Shown one piece after another: positions 1-7,986 of a stretch of DNA of 64,000 nt (the stretch's first letter is position 1; every line of letters begins with the position of its first letter). The position numbers and the translations under genes are program-made. The stretch is from Streptomyces sp. YS415 (GTDB taxonomy: Bacteria > Actinomycetota > Actinomycetes > Streptomycetales > Streptomycetaceae): NCBI RefSeq assembly GCF_023544665.1, contig NZ_JAMJFL010000003.1:186001-250000 (forward strand), written 5' to 3'. The notes under the pieces are model-generated. The model was not told the DNA's origin, made no database searches, and saw only the letters and a list, made by a program, of their open reading frames with translations.

Positions 1-1125
1 GACGCGCTCCTGGTCGATGTCGGTCAGCACGACCGGCACCTCCAGACGGCGCAGGAAGAGCAGCGCGAGCTGGGAGGCCATCAGACCGGCGCCGACGACA
101 CCGACCTTGGTGACCGGACGGGCCAGGTTCTTGTCCGGGGCACCGGCCGGGCGCTTGGCGCGCTTCTGCACCAGGTTGAAGGCGTAGATGCCGGCGCGCA
201 GTTCGCCGCCCATGATCAGGTCGGCGAGCGCCTGGTCCTCGGCGTCGAAGCCCTGCTGCAGGTCGCCGTTCTTGGCGGCCGCGATGATGTCCAGGGCGCG
301 GTAGGCGGCCGGGGCGGCGCCGTGCACCTTGGAATCCGCGATGAAGCGGCCCTTGGCGACGGCCTGGTCCCAGGCCTCGCCGCGGTCGATCGACGGGCGG
401 TCGACGACGATCTCGCCCTTGAGGACGGCGGCCGTCCACAGCAGCGACTGCTCCAGGAAGTCCGCGCCCTCGAAGATCGCGTCGGCGATCCCGAGCTCGT
501 AGACCTGCTCGCCCTTGAGCTGCTTGTTCTGGTTGAGGCTGTTCTCGATGATCACCGAGACGGCCTTCTCGGGGCCGATCAGGTTCGGCAGGATCGTGCA
601 GCCGCCCCAGCCGGGCACCAGACCGAGGAAGACCTCGGGCAGCGAGAACGCCGGGAGCGCCTTGGAGACGGTCCGGTACCGGCAGTGCAGGCCGACCTCG
701 ACGCCACCGCCCATCGCGGCACCGTTGTAGTACGCGAAGGTCGGCACCGCGAGACCCGCGAGGCGCTTGAAGACCTCGTGGCCGCCCTTGCCGATGGCCA
801 GCGCGTCCTGGTGCTCCTTCAGCAGCTCGACGCCCTTGAGGTCGGCGCCGACCGCGAAGATGAACGGCTTGCCGGTGATGCCGACGCCGACGATGTCACC
901 GGCCGCGGCCTCCGCCTCGACCTGGTCGATGGCGGTGTCCAGGTTCGCCAGCGACTGCGGGCCGAAGGTGGTCGGCTTGGTGTGGTCGAAGCCGTTGTCC
1001 AGCGTGATCAGGGCGAAGCGCCCGGCGCCGAACGGCAGGTCGAGGTGGCGTACGTGCGCGGACGTGACGACCTCGTCGGGGAACAGCTCGGCCGCGCCCT
1101 TCAGGAGCTCAGCGGTGGTGCTCAC
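1..1125 (-). CDS. fadB: FadB-like fatty-acid oxidation protein (enoyl-CoA hydratase / 3-hydroxyacyl-CoA dehydrogenase), C-terminus beyond window
   Basis: Partial gene: 375 N-terminal codons are visible and the rest lies left of base 1. It should carry out the hydration and NAD-dependent oxidation steps of beta-oxidation, handing 3-ketoacyl-CoA to the thiolase encoded just upstream. Residues about 30-200 form a crotonase domain, with the oxyanion-hole stretch FAVGADLKG near 90-98, AMGGGVEVG near 137-145 and a glutamate in LPEVFLGLVPG near 164. The Rossmann motif VGVVGAGLMASQ of the dehydrogenase half begins near residue 341. The GTG start overlaps the thiolase stop as GTGA, so the two are translationally coupled. 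Family assignment is secure; substrate range is unknown. Confidence 0.92.
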   Translation of the reverse strand, partial: MSTTAELLKGAAELFPDEVVTSAHVRHLDLPFGAGRFALITLDNGFDHTKPTTFGPQSLANLDTAIDQVEAEAAAGDIVGVGITGKPFIFAVGADLKGVELLKEHQDALAIGKGGHEVFKRLAGLAVPTFAYYNGAAMGGGVEVGLHCRYRTVSKALPAFSLPEVFLGLVPGWGGCTILPNLIGPEKAVSVIIENSLNQNKQLKGEQVYELGIADAIFEGADFLEQSLLWTAAVLKGEIVVDRPSIDRGEAWDQAVAKGRFIADSKVHGAAPAAYRALDIIAAAKNGDLQQGFDAEDQALADLIMGGELRAGIYAFNLVQKRAKRPAGAPDKNLARPVTKVGVVGAGLMASQLALLFLRRLEVPVVLTDIDQERV

Positions 1126-2342
1126 TTGTTGCCTCCGTCGAAGTGCGGGTTCTCCCAGATGACCGTCGCGCCCATGCCGAAGCCGACGCACATGGTGACC
1201 AGGCCGTAGCGGACGTGCGGCTGCTCCTCGAACTGGCGGGCCAGCTGCGTCATCAGACGCACACCGGAGGAGGCCAGCGGGTGCCCGAAGGCGATGGCGC
1301 CGCCGTACTGGTTGACGCGCGCGTCGTCGTCGGCGATGCCGTAGTGGTCGAGGAAGGCCAGGACCTGGACGGCGAAGGCCTCGTTGATCTCGAAGAGGTT
1401 GATGTCCTCGATCGACAGGCCGGCCTTGGCGAGGGCCTTCTCGGTGGCCGGGATCGGGCCGTAGCCCATGACCTCCGGCTCGACGCCCGCGAAGGCGTAG
1501 GAGACGAGGCGCATCTTCACCGGGAGGCCGTGCTCCCGGGCGAAGTCCTCGGAGGCGATGATCGAGGCGGTGGCGCCGTCGTTCAGACCGGCCGCGTTAC
1601 CGGCGGTGACCCGGCCGTGGACGCGGAACGGGGTCTTGAGACCGGCCAGGTTCTCCAGCGTGGTGCCCGGGCGCATCGGCTCGTCGGCGGTGACCAGGCC
1701 CCAGCCCGTCTCCCCGGCCTCCGGGTTGGTGCGGCGCACCGAGACCGGCACCAGGTCGGCCTGGATCTTGCCGTTGGCGTACGCCTTGGCGGCCTTCTCC
1801 TGCGAGCGCACGGCGTACTCGTCGGCGCGCTGCTTGGTGATGTGCGGGTAGCGGTCGTGCAGGTTCTCGGCGGTCATGCCCATGAACAGCGCCGACTCGT
1901 CGACCAGCTTCTCGCTGACGAACCGCGGGTTCGGGTCCACGCCCTCGCCCATCGGGTGGCGGCCCATGTGCTCGACACCACCGGCGATGACGGCGTCGTA
2001 GGCGCCGAAGGCGATGGAACCGGCGACGGACGTCACGGCGGTCAGGGCGCCCGCGCACATCCGGTCGATGGAGTAGCCGGGCACCGACTGCGGCAGACCG
2101 GCGAGGATGCCGGCCGTGCGGCCGAGGGTCAGGCCCTGGTCACCGATCTGCGTGGTCGCGGCGATGGCGACCTCGTCGATCTTCTTGGGGTCGAGACCGG
2201 GGTTGCGGCGCAGCAGCTCCCGGATCGCCTTCACGACGAGGTCGTCGGCGCGGGTCTCGTGGTAGATGCCCTTCGGGCCCGCCTTGCCGAACGGGGTGCG
2301 GACGCCGTCGACGAAGACGACGTCCCTGACGGTACGAGGCAC
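1122..2342 (-). CDS. fadA: Acetyl-CoA acetyltransferase (thiolase), FadA-type
   Basis: A 406-residue thiolase, normal length for the family, cleaving 3-ketoacyl-CoA to acetyl-CoA in the cytoplasm. The nucleophilic cysteine is C96 in DRMCAGAL, the general-base histidine is H354 in AFGHPLASSG, and the second active-site cysteine is C385 in TMCVGFGMG. The GTG start was chosen because GGAGGA lies about six bases upstream and the N-terminus VPRTVRDVVFVDGVRTPFG then matches the usual thiolase start; a longer in-frame reading from 2384 has no such support. It is first in a two-gene operon with the FadB-like gene, which overlaps its stop codon. The operator-like dyad at 2413-2434 probably controls the pair. 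Confidence 0.94.
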   Translation of the reverse strand: MPRTVRDVVFVDGVRTPFGKAGPKGIYHETRADDLVVKAIRELLRRNPGLDPKKIDEVAIAATTQIGDQGLTLGRTAGILAGLPQSVPGYSIDRMCAGALTAVTSVAGSIAFGAYDAVIAGGVEHMGRHPMGEGVDPNPRFVSEKLVDESALFMGMTAENLHDRYPHITKQRADEYAVRSQEKAAKAYANGKIQADLVPVSVRRTNPEAGETGWGLVTADEPMRPGTTLENLAGLKTPFRVHGRVTAGNAAGLNDGATASIIASEDFAREHGLPVKMRLVSYAFAGVEPEVMGYGPIPATEKALAKAGLSIEDINLFEINEAFAVQVLAFLDHYGIADDDARVNQYGGAIAFGHPLASSGVRLMTQLARQFEEQPHVRYGLVTMCVGFGMGATVIWENPHFDGGNK

Positions 2343-2392
2343 GATGGCTCTCCTCCAGGGTGCGGGACTGCACTGCTGCGGCACGCATGCAC

Positions 2393-2445
2393 TGAGCGCG
2401 CGCTTACAACCATGCTACTTATGAGTAACGTAGCTGCCCAGCCCC
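2393..2445 (-). promoter_or_regulatory. Putative promoter and repressor-type operator of the thiolase/FadB operon
   Basis: The minus strand has a -10-like TAGCAT (forward 2411-2416) preceded 17 bases upstream by TGGGCA. Between them sits the dyad TACT-N4-AGTA (2416-2427), nested inside a wider GCTAC-N11-GTAGC inverted repeat (2414-2434). A palindrome between the -35 and -10 elements of a beta-oxidation operon suggests a fatty-acid-responsive repressor, often TetR-type. The repressor is not encoded nearby and its identity is inference. Confidence 0.5.
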
Positions 2446-2542
2446 GGGGAACCAAGCGGCGAAGGTCACACCGCGGGGGTGACGTCGCAGGACCTTGGCG
2501 CGATCTCGACGTCGCCGGCGCTCCCGCGAGGTGCCCCCGGCG

Positions 2543-3853
2543 CTACGCCTGGGCCGACAGCGCGGCCACCAGCACCGGCGTGACCTGCTCCACCTGCCAC
2601 GGCCGGGCCCCGTACCCGGCGAGGGCGGCCCCCACCGTCTCGGTGTCCACGTCCTTCGGCGGCTCCCAGCACACCCGGCGCACGGTGTCCGGGGTGATCA
2701 GGTTCTCCTGGGGCATGTTGAGCCGCTCGGCCAGCGCGGAGACCCCCGCGCGGGCCGCCGACAGCCGGGCGGCGGCCGCGGGGTCCTTGTCGGCCCACGC
2801 GCGCGGCGGCGGCGGACCGGTCAGCGGCATCCCGGGCTGCGGCAACTGCGACTCGCTGAGCAGCCTGGCCCGGTCGACGGCCGCCTGCCACTGCTCGAGC
2901 TGCCGCCGGCCCGTCCGGTGCCCGAAGCCGTTGAGCGCGGCCAGCGCATGCACGTTCGCGGGCAGCGCCAGCGCGGCCTCCACGATCGCGGCGTCCGACA
3001 GCACCTTGCCCGGCGACACGTCCCGGCGCTGCGCGATCCGGTCCCGGGTCTCCCACAGTTCGCGCACCACGCCGAGCTGCCGGCGCCGGCGCACCTTGTG
3101 CATGCCGGAGGTGCGGCGCCAGGGGTCCTTGCGCGGCTCGGCGGGCGGCGCGGCGGCGATGGCGTCGAACTCCTGGCGGGCCCACTCCAGCTTGCCCTGC
3201 CGGTCCAGGTCCTTCTCCAGCGCGTCGCGCAGGTCGACGAGGAGCTCCACGTCCAGCGCGGCGTACCGCAGCCACGGCTCGGGCAGCGGGCGGGTGGACC
3301 AGTCGACGGCGGAGTGCCCCTTCTCCAGGACGAAGCCGAGCACGCTCTCGACCATGGCGCCGAGCCCGACCCGCGGGAACCCGGCGAGCCGGCCCGCCAG
3401 CTCGGTGTCGAACAGCCGGGTGGGGACCATGCCTATTTCCCTGAGGCAGGGCAGGTCCTGGGTCGCGGCGTGCAGCACCCACTCGGTGCCGGAGAGCGCC
3501 TCGCCGAGACCGGACAGGTCGGGGCAGGCCACCGGGTCGATCAGCGCGGTGCCCGCGCCCTCGCGGCGCAGCTGCACCAGATAGGCGCGCTGTCCGTAGC
3601 GGTAGCCGGAGGCGCGCTCGGCGTCCACGGCGACGGGGCCCGAGCCCCCGGCGAACGCGGCGATGACGCGGGCGAGGGACTCCTCGTCGGCGATCACGGG
3701 CGGAACGCCTTCGCGTGGCGCCAGCAACGGAGTGGGCTCGGGGTGGGTCGTCCCGTCCGGCGCCCCCGTAACAGAAGATCCGCCGTCGTCCGGAGGGGCG
3801 CCTCCGGTGGTTCGCAGTGAACTGTCTGCTGCGGTGTCTTGGGCGTCGGTCAC
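2543..3853 (-). CDS. Ribonuclease D family 3'-5' exonuclease with HRDC domain
   Basis: A 436-residue protein with a DEDD exonuclease domain after a low-complexity N-terminus. The acidic residues are visible as VAVDAERASG near residue 75 (DxE), HAATQDLPCL near 130 and YAALDVELLVDL near 195. An HRDC-like helical domain follows from about residue 230. Members trim 3' ends of structured RNA, including tRNA precursors. The GTG start gives the N-terminus MTDAQDTAADS, with an extended Ser/Thr/Pro/Gly-rich leader before the catalytic domain. It stands alone; 200 bases separate it from the thiolase gene. Exact RNA substrates are unknown. Confidence 0.88.
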   Translation of the reverse strand: MTDAQDTAADSSLRTTGGAPPDDGGSSVTGAPDGTTHPEPTPLLAPREGVPPVIADEESLARVIAAFAGGSGPVAVDAERASGYRYGQRAYLVQLRREGAGTALIDPVACPDLSGLGEALSGTEWVLHAATQDLPCLREIGMVPTRLFDTELAGRLAGFPRVGLGAMVESVLGFVLEKGHSAVDWSTRPLPEPWLRYAALDVELLVDLRDALEKDLDRQGKLEWARQEFDAIAAAPPAEPRKDPWRRTSGMHKVRRRRQLGVVRELWETRDRIAQRRDVSPGKVLSDAAIVEAALALPANVHALAALNGFGHRTGRRQLEQWQAAVDRARLLSESQLPQPGMPLTGPPPPRAWADKDPAAAARLSAARAGVSALAERLNMPQENLITPDTVRRVCWEPPKDVDTETVGAALAGYGARPWQVEQVTPVLVAALSAQA

Positions 3854-4026
3854 CTGTCAAGGGTATCCGTGTATGGACAGCGCCCGTCGACGGAACCGTC
3901 CGGCGCAGGGCGCTTGGGGGTCGTAAACCAGTCAGGCCGGTGAATCGTCCGGTTCACGACGGGTGGAGCACGGGCGGGGCGGGCCGGGGGGCGGTCCGTT
4001 CACGTCCGTGAAGGGCGGTCGGGGGG

Positions 4027-4689
4027 TCAGTGGATGATGCCGGTGCGCAGGGCGACGGCGACCATGCCGGCACGGTCGCCCGTGCCGAGCTTGCGGGCGA
4101 TTCGGGCGAGGTGGCTCTTGACGGTCAGTGCGGACAGGCCCATCGAGACGCCGATGGCCTTGTTCGACTGGCCCTCCGCCACCAGCCGCAGCACCTCGAC
4201 CTCACGGCCGGACAGTTCGCGGTAGCCGCCCGGGTGGCTCGGGGCACCCGGGGGGCGGCGGTGCATACGGGCGGCGGCGGCGCCGATGGGGGCGGCACCG
4301 GGCCGGGTGGGGAGCCCGACGTTGGTGCGGGTGCCGGTGACGACGTAACCCTTCACGCCTCCGGCCAGTGCGTTGCGGACGGCGCCGATGTCGTCGGCCG
4401 CGGAGAGGGCGAGGCCGTTGGGCCAGCCCGCGGCGCGGGTCTCGGACAGCAGGGTCAGGCCGGAGCCGTCGGGCAGGTGGACGTCGGCGACACAGATGTC
4501 GCGGGGGTTGCCGATGCGGGGACGAGCCTCCGCGACGGACGAGGCCTCGATGACGTCTCTCACACCGAGCGCCCACAGGTGGCGGGTGACGGTGGAGCGG
4601 ACGCGGGGGTCGGCCACGACCACCATGGCGGTCGGCTTGTTCGGGCGGTAGGCGACCAGGCTTGCGGGCTGCTCGAGGAGAACGGACAC
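4027..4689 (-). CDS. Orphan response regulator, NarL/LuxR family
   Basis: About 220 residues. The N-terminal receiver keeps the phospho-acceptor D69 in CVADVHLPDGSG and a conserved lysine near K113 (GVKGYV), but the usual acidic pair near the N-terminus is reduced to one aspartate in VVVADPR. A LuxR-type helix-turn-helix occupies about 150-215, with LSGREVEVLRLVAEGQSNKAIG and SALTVKSHLARIARKLG as its halves. GTG at 4689 is preferred because CAGGAGG lies just upstream; a reading from 4740 would add 17 residues without support. No sensor kinase is adjacent. The upstream DNA is AT-rich for this genome and full of GTTCG/CGAAC half-sites, so autoregulation or a dedicated repressor is plausible. 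Confidence 0.87.
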   Translation of the reverse strand: MSVLLEQPASLVAYRPNKPTAMVVVADPRVRSTVTRHLWALGVRDVIEASSVAEARPRIGNPRDICVADVHLPDGSGLTLLSETRAAGWPNGLALSAADDIGAVRNALAGGVKGYVVTGTRTNVGLPTRPGAAPIGAAAARMHRRPPGAPSHPGGYRELSGREVEVLRLVAEGQSNKAIGVSMGLSALTVKSHLARIARKLGTGDRAGMVAVALRTGIIH

Positions 4690-4810
4690 CAGGCCTCCTG
4701 GGGTGCGGACGGCTTTGAAGGTCAAAGACGTCTTCGGCACCGAACCCGGAGTCCTTTAGAGAATGATCACGATCTAGTGAGTAACAATTAGTGCAATTCG
4801 GACGTACGGT

Positions 4811-4842
4811 CGATCGTTCGGTGAACGAATCGGTTCGTTCGA
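4811..4842. promoter_or_regulatory. Cluster of GTTCG/CGAAC inverted half-sites upstream of the response regulator
   Basis: Two overlapping perfect dyads share a half-site: TCGTTC-GGT-GAACGA (4814-4828) and GAACGAA-TCGG-TTCGTTC (4823-4840). They lie 120-150 bases upstream of the response-regulator start in a 234-base gap that is locally AT-rich. The arrangement is typical of a multi-dimer operator. The binding protein is not known. Confidence 0.5.
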
Positions 4843-4923
4843 GTGTCTGCTGATGACTGAAAGTGGCCGTATCGACAAAGTGATGCCCACGTCGCCACGT
4901 CTCATGCACCCGTCCGTGTACCG

Positions 4924-5595
4924 CTACCGCGACTGCGGTCCCCGCCGCTGCGGCAGCGTCACGACCGCCGCGTCGCCGGGGCCGGCCGGCGGCAGCCCCG
5001 CGACCTGTGCGAGCAGGTCCGCCCAGGCCGCCAGATGCGCCGCGGTGTCCGGCACCCCGCCCAGCCCCTCGCGCGGGGTCCAGGAGGCGCGGATCTCGAT
5101 CTGCGAGGTCGGCGGGCGTTCGGACAGACCGCCGAAGTAGTGCGAACCGGCCCGCGTGACGGTGCCGCTGGGTTCGCCGTACGTCAGTCCGCGCGCCTGC
5201 AGCGCGCCGGTCAGCCACGACCAGCACACCTCCGGCAGCAGCGGGTCCGCCGCCATCTCCGGCTCCAGCTCCGCCCGCACCAGCGTCACCAGCCGGAACG
5301 TGCCCCGCCAGGCGTCGTGCCCGTCCGGGTCGTGCAGCAGTACCAGACGGCCGTCGGCGAGATCCTGGTCGCCGTCGAGGACGGTCGCCTCCAGCGCGTA
5401 CGCGTACGGGGCGAGCCGCTGCGGGGCGCGCGTCGGCTCCACCTCGATCTGCGGCCTCAGCCGGCAGCCGCGCAGGGCCTGGACCGCTGCCTGGAACGCC
5501 GACGGAGCCGCCGCCCCGCTCCCCTCCCGGTTACCGTCCTTCGCCTCGTCCATCCCACCAGTGCCGTCCGACAGTCGTTCCTGAGCCGCAGCCAT
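4924..5595 (-). CDS. DUF3000 family protein
   Basis: A 223-residue soluble protein of the actinobacterial DUF3000 family, recognised from the tract FQAAVQALRGCRLRPQIEVE near residue 33, from LAPYAYALEATV, and from the central CWSWLTGALQARGLTYGEPS. No signal peptide or membrane span is visible. Function is unknown. It is transcribed away from hemE, with a 128-base gap between the two starts. The N-terminal 30 residues are low-complexity and the protein could begin at the internal methionine (residue 15, MDEAKDG). Confidence 0.8.
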   Translation of the reverse strand: MAAAQERLSDGTGGMDEAKDGNREGSGAAAPSAFQAAVQALRGCRLRPQIEVEPTRAPQRLAPYAYALEATVLDGDQDLADGRLVLLHDPDGHDAWRGTFRLVTLVRAELEPEMAADPLLPEVCWSWLTGALQARGLTYGEPSGTVTRAGSHYFGGLSERPPTSQIEIRASWTPREGLGGVPDTAAHLAAWADLLAQVAGLPPAGPGDAAVVTLPQRRGPQSR

Positions 5596-5723
5596 GCCGG
5601 AAGATTAAGGGGAACAGGGCGTCGGCGCTGGCCTAGACACCCGTGATGTTCCGGGGCGGCGGCGGGCGAGGGGCCCCGGAGCGGGGGACGGCGCACCCCT
5701 GCCCCCGTGCGAGACTTTCCGAC

Positions 5724-6779
5724 GTGAGTGCACACGAGACGACGCCGACCGCCACGCACGACTCCGCCTTCCTCCGGGCCTGCCGCCGCGAACCCGTGCC
5801 GCACACGCCCGTGTGGTTCATGCGCCAGGCCGGGCGCTCCCTGCCGGAGTACCGCAAGGTCCGCGAGGGCATCCCGATGCTCGAGTCGTGCATGCGCCCG
5901 GAGCTGGTCACCGAGATCACCCTCCAGCCGGTGCGCCGGCACAACGTGGACGCGGCGATCTACTTCAGCGACATCGTCGTCCCGCTCAAGGCCATCGGCA
6001 TCGACCTCGACATCAAGCCCGGCGTCGGCCCGGTCGTCGAGAACCCGATCCGCACCCGCGCCGACCTCGCCCGGCTGCGCGAGCTCACCCCCGAGGACGT
6101 CTCCTACGTCACCGAGGCCATCGGCCTGCTCACCCGCGAGCTCGGCTCCACCCCGCTGATCGGTTTCGCGGGCGCGCCTTTCACCCTCGCGAGCTACCTG
6201 GTCGAGGGCGGCCCGTCCCGTACGTACGAGAACGCCAAGGCGATGATGTACGGCGACCCCGAGCTCTGGGCCGAGCTGCTCGACCGCCTCGCCGGCATCA
6301 CGGCGGGCTTCCTGAAGGTCCAGATCGAGGCCGGCGCCTCCGCGGTCCAGCTCTTCGACTCCTGGGTCGGCGCGCTCGCTCCCGCCGACTACCGCCGCTC
6401 GGTGATGCCCGCCTCGGCCAAGGTCTTCGAGGCCGTCGCCGGATACGGCGTCCCGCGCATCCACTTCGGTGTCGGCACCGGCGAACTGCTCGGCCTGATG
6501 GGCGAGGCCGGCGCGGACGTGGTCGGCGTCGACTGGCGCGTCCCGCTGGACGAGGCCGCCCGCCGGGTCGGCCCCGGCAAGGCGCTCCAGGGCAACCTCG
6601 ACCCGACCGTGCTGTTCTCCACCACCGAGGCCGTCGAGGCGAAGACGCAGGACGTCCTGGACGCCGCGGCGGGCCTGGAGGGCCATGTCTTCAACCTCGG
6701 CCACGGCGTCATGCCGAACACCGACCCGGACGCCCTGACCCGGCTCGTGGACTACGTCCACACCCGCACCGCGCGCTGA
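5724..6779 (+). CDS. hemE: Uroporphyrinogen decarboxylase
   Basis: A 351-residue HemE, close to the usual 350-360. It decarboxylates the four acetate side chains of uroporphyrinogen III to give coproporphyrinogen III. The N-terminal signature [13 protein letters not shown] lies near residue 32 and the second signature region [17 protein letters not shown] near 152. The GTG start at VSAHETTPT was chosen over an upstream in-frame ATG at 5643 because the added 27 residues are Gly/Arg/Pro-rich and absent from the family. The stop lies two bases from the convergent rhomboid stop. HemY and HemQ genes follow 4-5 kb downstream on the same strand, pointing to the coproporphyrin-dependent haem route. 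Confidence 0.95.
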   Translation: MSAHETTPTATHDSAFLRACRREPVPHTPVWFMRQAGRSLPEYRKVREGIPMLESCMRPELVTEITLQPVRRHNVDAAIYFSDIVVPLKAIGIDLDIKPGVGPVVENPIRTRADLARLRELTPEDVSYVTEAIGLLTRELGSTPLIGFAGAPFTLASYLVEGGPSRTYENAKAMMYGDPELWAELLDRLAGITAGFLKVQIEAGASAVQLFDSWVGALAPADYRRSVMPASAKVFEAVAGYGVPRIHFGVGTGELLGLMGEAGADVVGVDWRVPLDEAARRVGPGKALQGNLDPTVLFSTTEAVEAKTQDVLDAAAGLEGHVFNLGHGVMPNTDPDALTRLVDYVHTRTAR

Positions 6780-6780
6780 C

Positions 6781-7602
6781 TCACCACGTCTCCCGGGGCC
6801 GGGCGCGTCTGCCGAACAGCAGGCCGCGCGGCTCCGGCGGCGGGGGAGTGCCGGCCTTGAGCGGCCAGGCGAGCAGCATGCCCGCGAGGAAGCCGACGAC
6901 ATGCGCGGTGTAGGCGATCGTCCCGGCGTCCGAGATGCCCTCGCCGGACGAGTACACCGCCTGCAGCCCGAACCAGAAGCCGAGCACCATCCAGGCCGGC
7001 AGTCTGAGCGGCAGGAAGACCAGGAACGGCACCAGCACCCACACCCTGGCCTTCGGATACAGCACCAGATAGGCGCCCAGCACCCCCGCGATCGCTCCCG
7101 AGGCGCCGATCAGCGGGTCGCCGGAGCCGTCGTTGAGGAGCGCGAAGCCGTAACCGGCCGCGTAGCCGCACACGACGTAGAAGAGGAAGTACCGCACATG
7201 GCCCATGCGGTCCTCGATGTTGTTGCCGAAGATCAGCAGGAAGAGCATGTTGCCGAGCAGGTGCAGCCAGCCGCCGTGCAGGAACATCGACGTGAAGACC
7301 GACAGCACCGGCGACTTGTCGTAGCCCGGCTCGCCGACCACGCAGCCGGGGCCCCGCGGGCCGGCAGAGACGTCGCCGGTGGGGACCAGGCGGGGCAGCT
7401 GATCGTGGATCAACTCCCGGGGTACCGCGGCGTAGTGGTCCAGGAACGCGTGCAGCTCGCAGGTCTGGGCCAGACGGCTCTCCCACGGCAGGCCGATCGT
7501 GCCGGGCATGGCCAGAAAGACGAGGATGTTCGCGGCGATCAGGCCGTACGTCACCCACGGAGTGCCGCGTGCGGGGTTCACGTCATGGACGGGTATGACC
7601 AC
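6781..7602 (-). CDS. Rhomboid family intramembrane serine protease
   Basis: A 273-residue polytopic membrane protein. The rhomboid fold is seen in FLHGGWLHLLGNMLFLL, the catalytic serine motif GASGAIAG and the catalytic histidine in YTAHVVGFLAG, giving a Ser-His dyad. At least six hydrophobic segments are visible, and a hydrophilic loop of about 60 residues follows the first span. GTG at 7602 gives VVIPVHDVNPARG; longer readings run into low-complexity sequence. The gene ends against hemE tail-to-tail. Substrates cannot be predicted from sequence. Confidence 0.9.
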   Translation of the reverse strand: MVIPVHDVNPARGTPWVTYGLIAANILVFLAMPGTIGLPWESRLAQTCELHAFLDHYAAVPRELIHDQLPRLVPTGDVSAGPRGPGCVVGEPGYDKSPVLSVFTSMFLHGGWLHLLGNMLFLLIFGNNIEDRMGHVRYFLFYVVCGYAAGYGFALLNDGSGDPLIGASGAIAGVLGAYLVLYPKARVWVLVPFLVFLPLRLPAWMVLGFWFGLQAVYSSGEGISDAGTIAYTAHVVGFLAGMLLAWPLKAGTPPPPEPRGLLFGRRARPRETW

Positions 7603-7698
7603 AAGGGACTTCTTCCCGCGATGCGGTCCCGGAATCGGTGAACGCCGTTGTCCTTGCGCCCGTATGGCTTGTCGACCGGGACTACGGGAGGACAGGCG

Positions 7699-7986
7699 AT
7701 GAACGAACGAGTTGCTCCGTCGATGCACGCGCTGCCGGACGGCGAGGCGGAGCTCTCCGTGGTGGTGCGGATCCCCTGGGAGGACGTGGCCCGGCTGGGC
7801 CAGGAGGCCTCGCGGCTCGCCGCGCAGACGGGGCGGCCGGTGACGCTCGACGAGGCGGTGAGCCATCGGCTGCGGTCCGTGCGGGCGTCGGCCGCGCACG
7901 CCAGGCCGGGGACGGGGGAGCAGCCGGCGGCCGCTCCCGCCGGTGCCTCCGTGGCGTCGCTGCCGAGGCTCAGCGGCTCGGCCTAG
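7699..7986 (+). CDS. Small conserved hypothetical protein
   Basis: A 95-residue soluble protein starting at ATG behind a good GGGAGGA site. The core, from ELSVVVRIPWEDVARLG through RPVTLDEAVSHRL, looks like a compact alpha/beta unit; the last 30 residues are Ala/Pro/Gly-rich. I do not recognise a function. Its stop codon overlaps the stop of the convergent reductase gene by four bases. It is divergent from the rhomboid gene across a 96-base gap. Confidence 0.65.
   Translation: MNERVAPSMHALPDGEAELSVVVRIPWEDVARLGQEASRLAAQTGRPVTLDEAVSHRLRSVRASAAHARPGTGEQPAAAPAGASVASLPRLSGSA

Noticed and set aside
1143..3584. Long open frame on the plus strand, opposite thiolase and RNase D genes
   Set aside because: Arg/Gly/Ala/His-rich translation with no family resemblance; typical antisense open frame caused by high GC. 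Many similar frames elsewhere in the window were dropped for the same reason.
5643..5723. N-terminal extension of HemE from ATG 5643
   Set aside because: The added 27 residues are low-complexity and outside the HemE fold; GTG 5724 gives the normal length.
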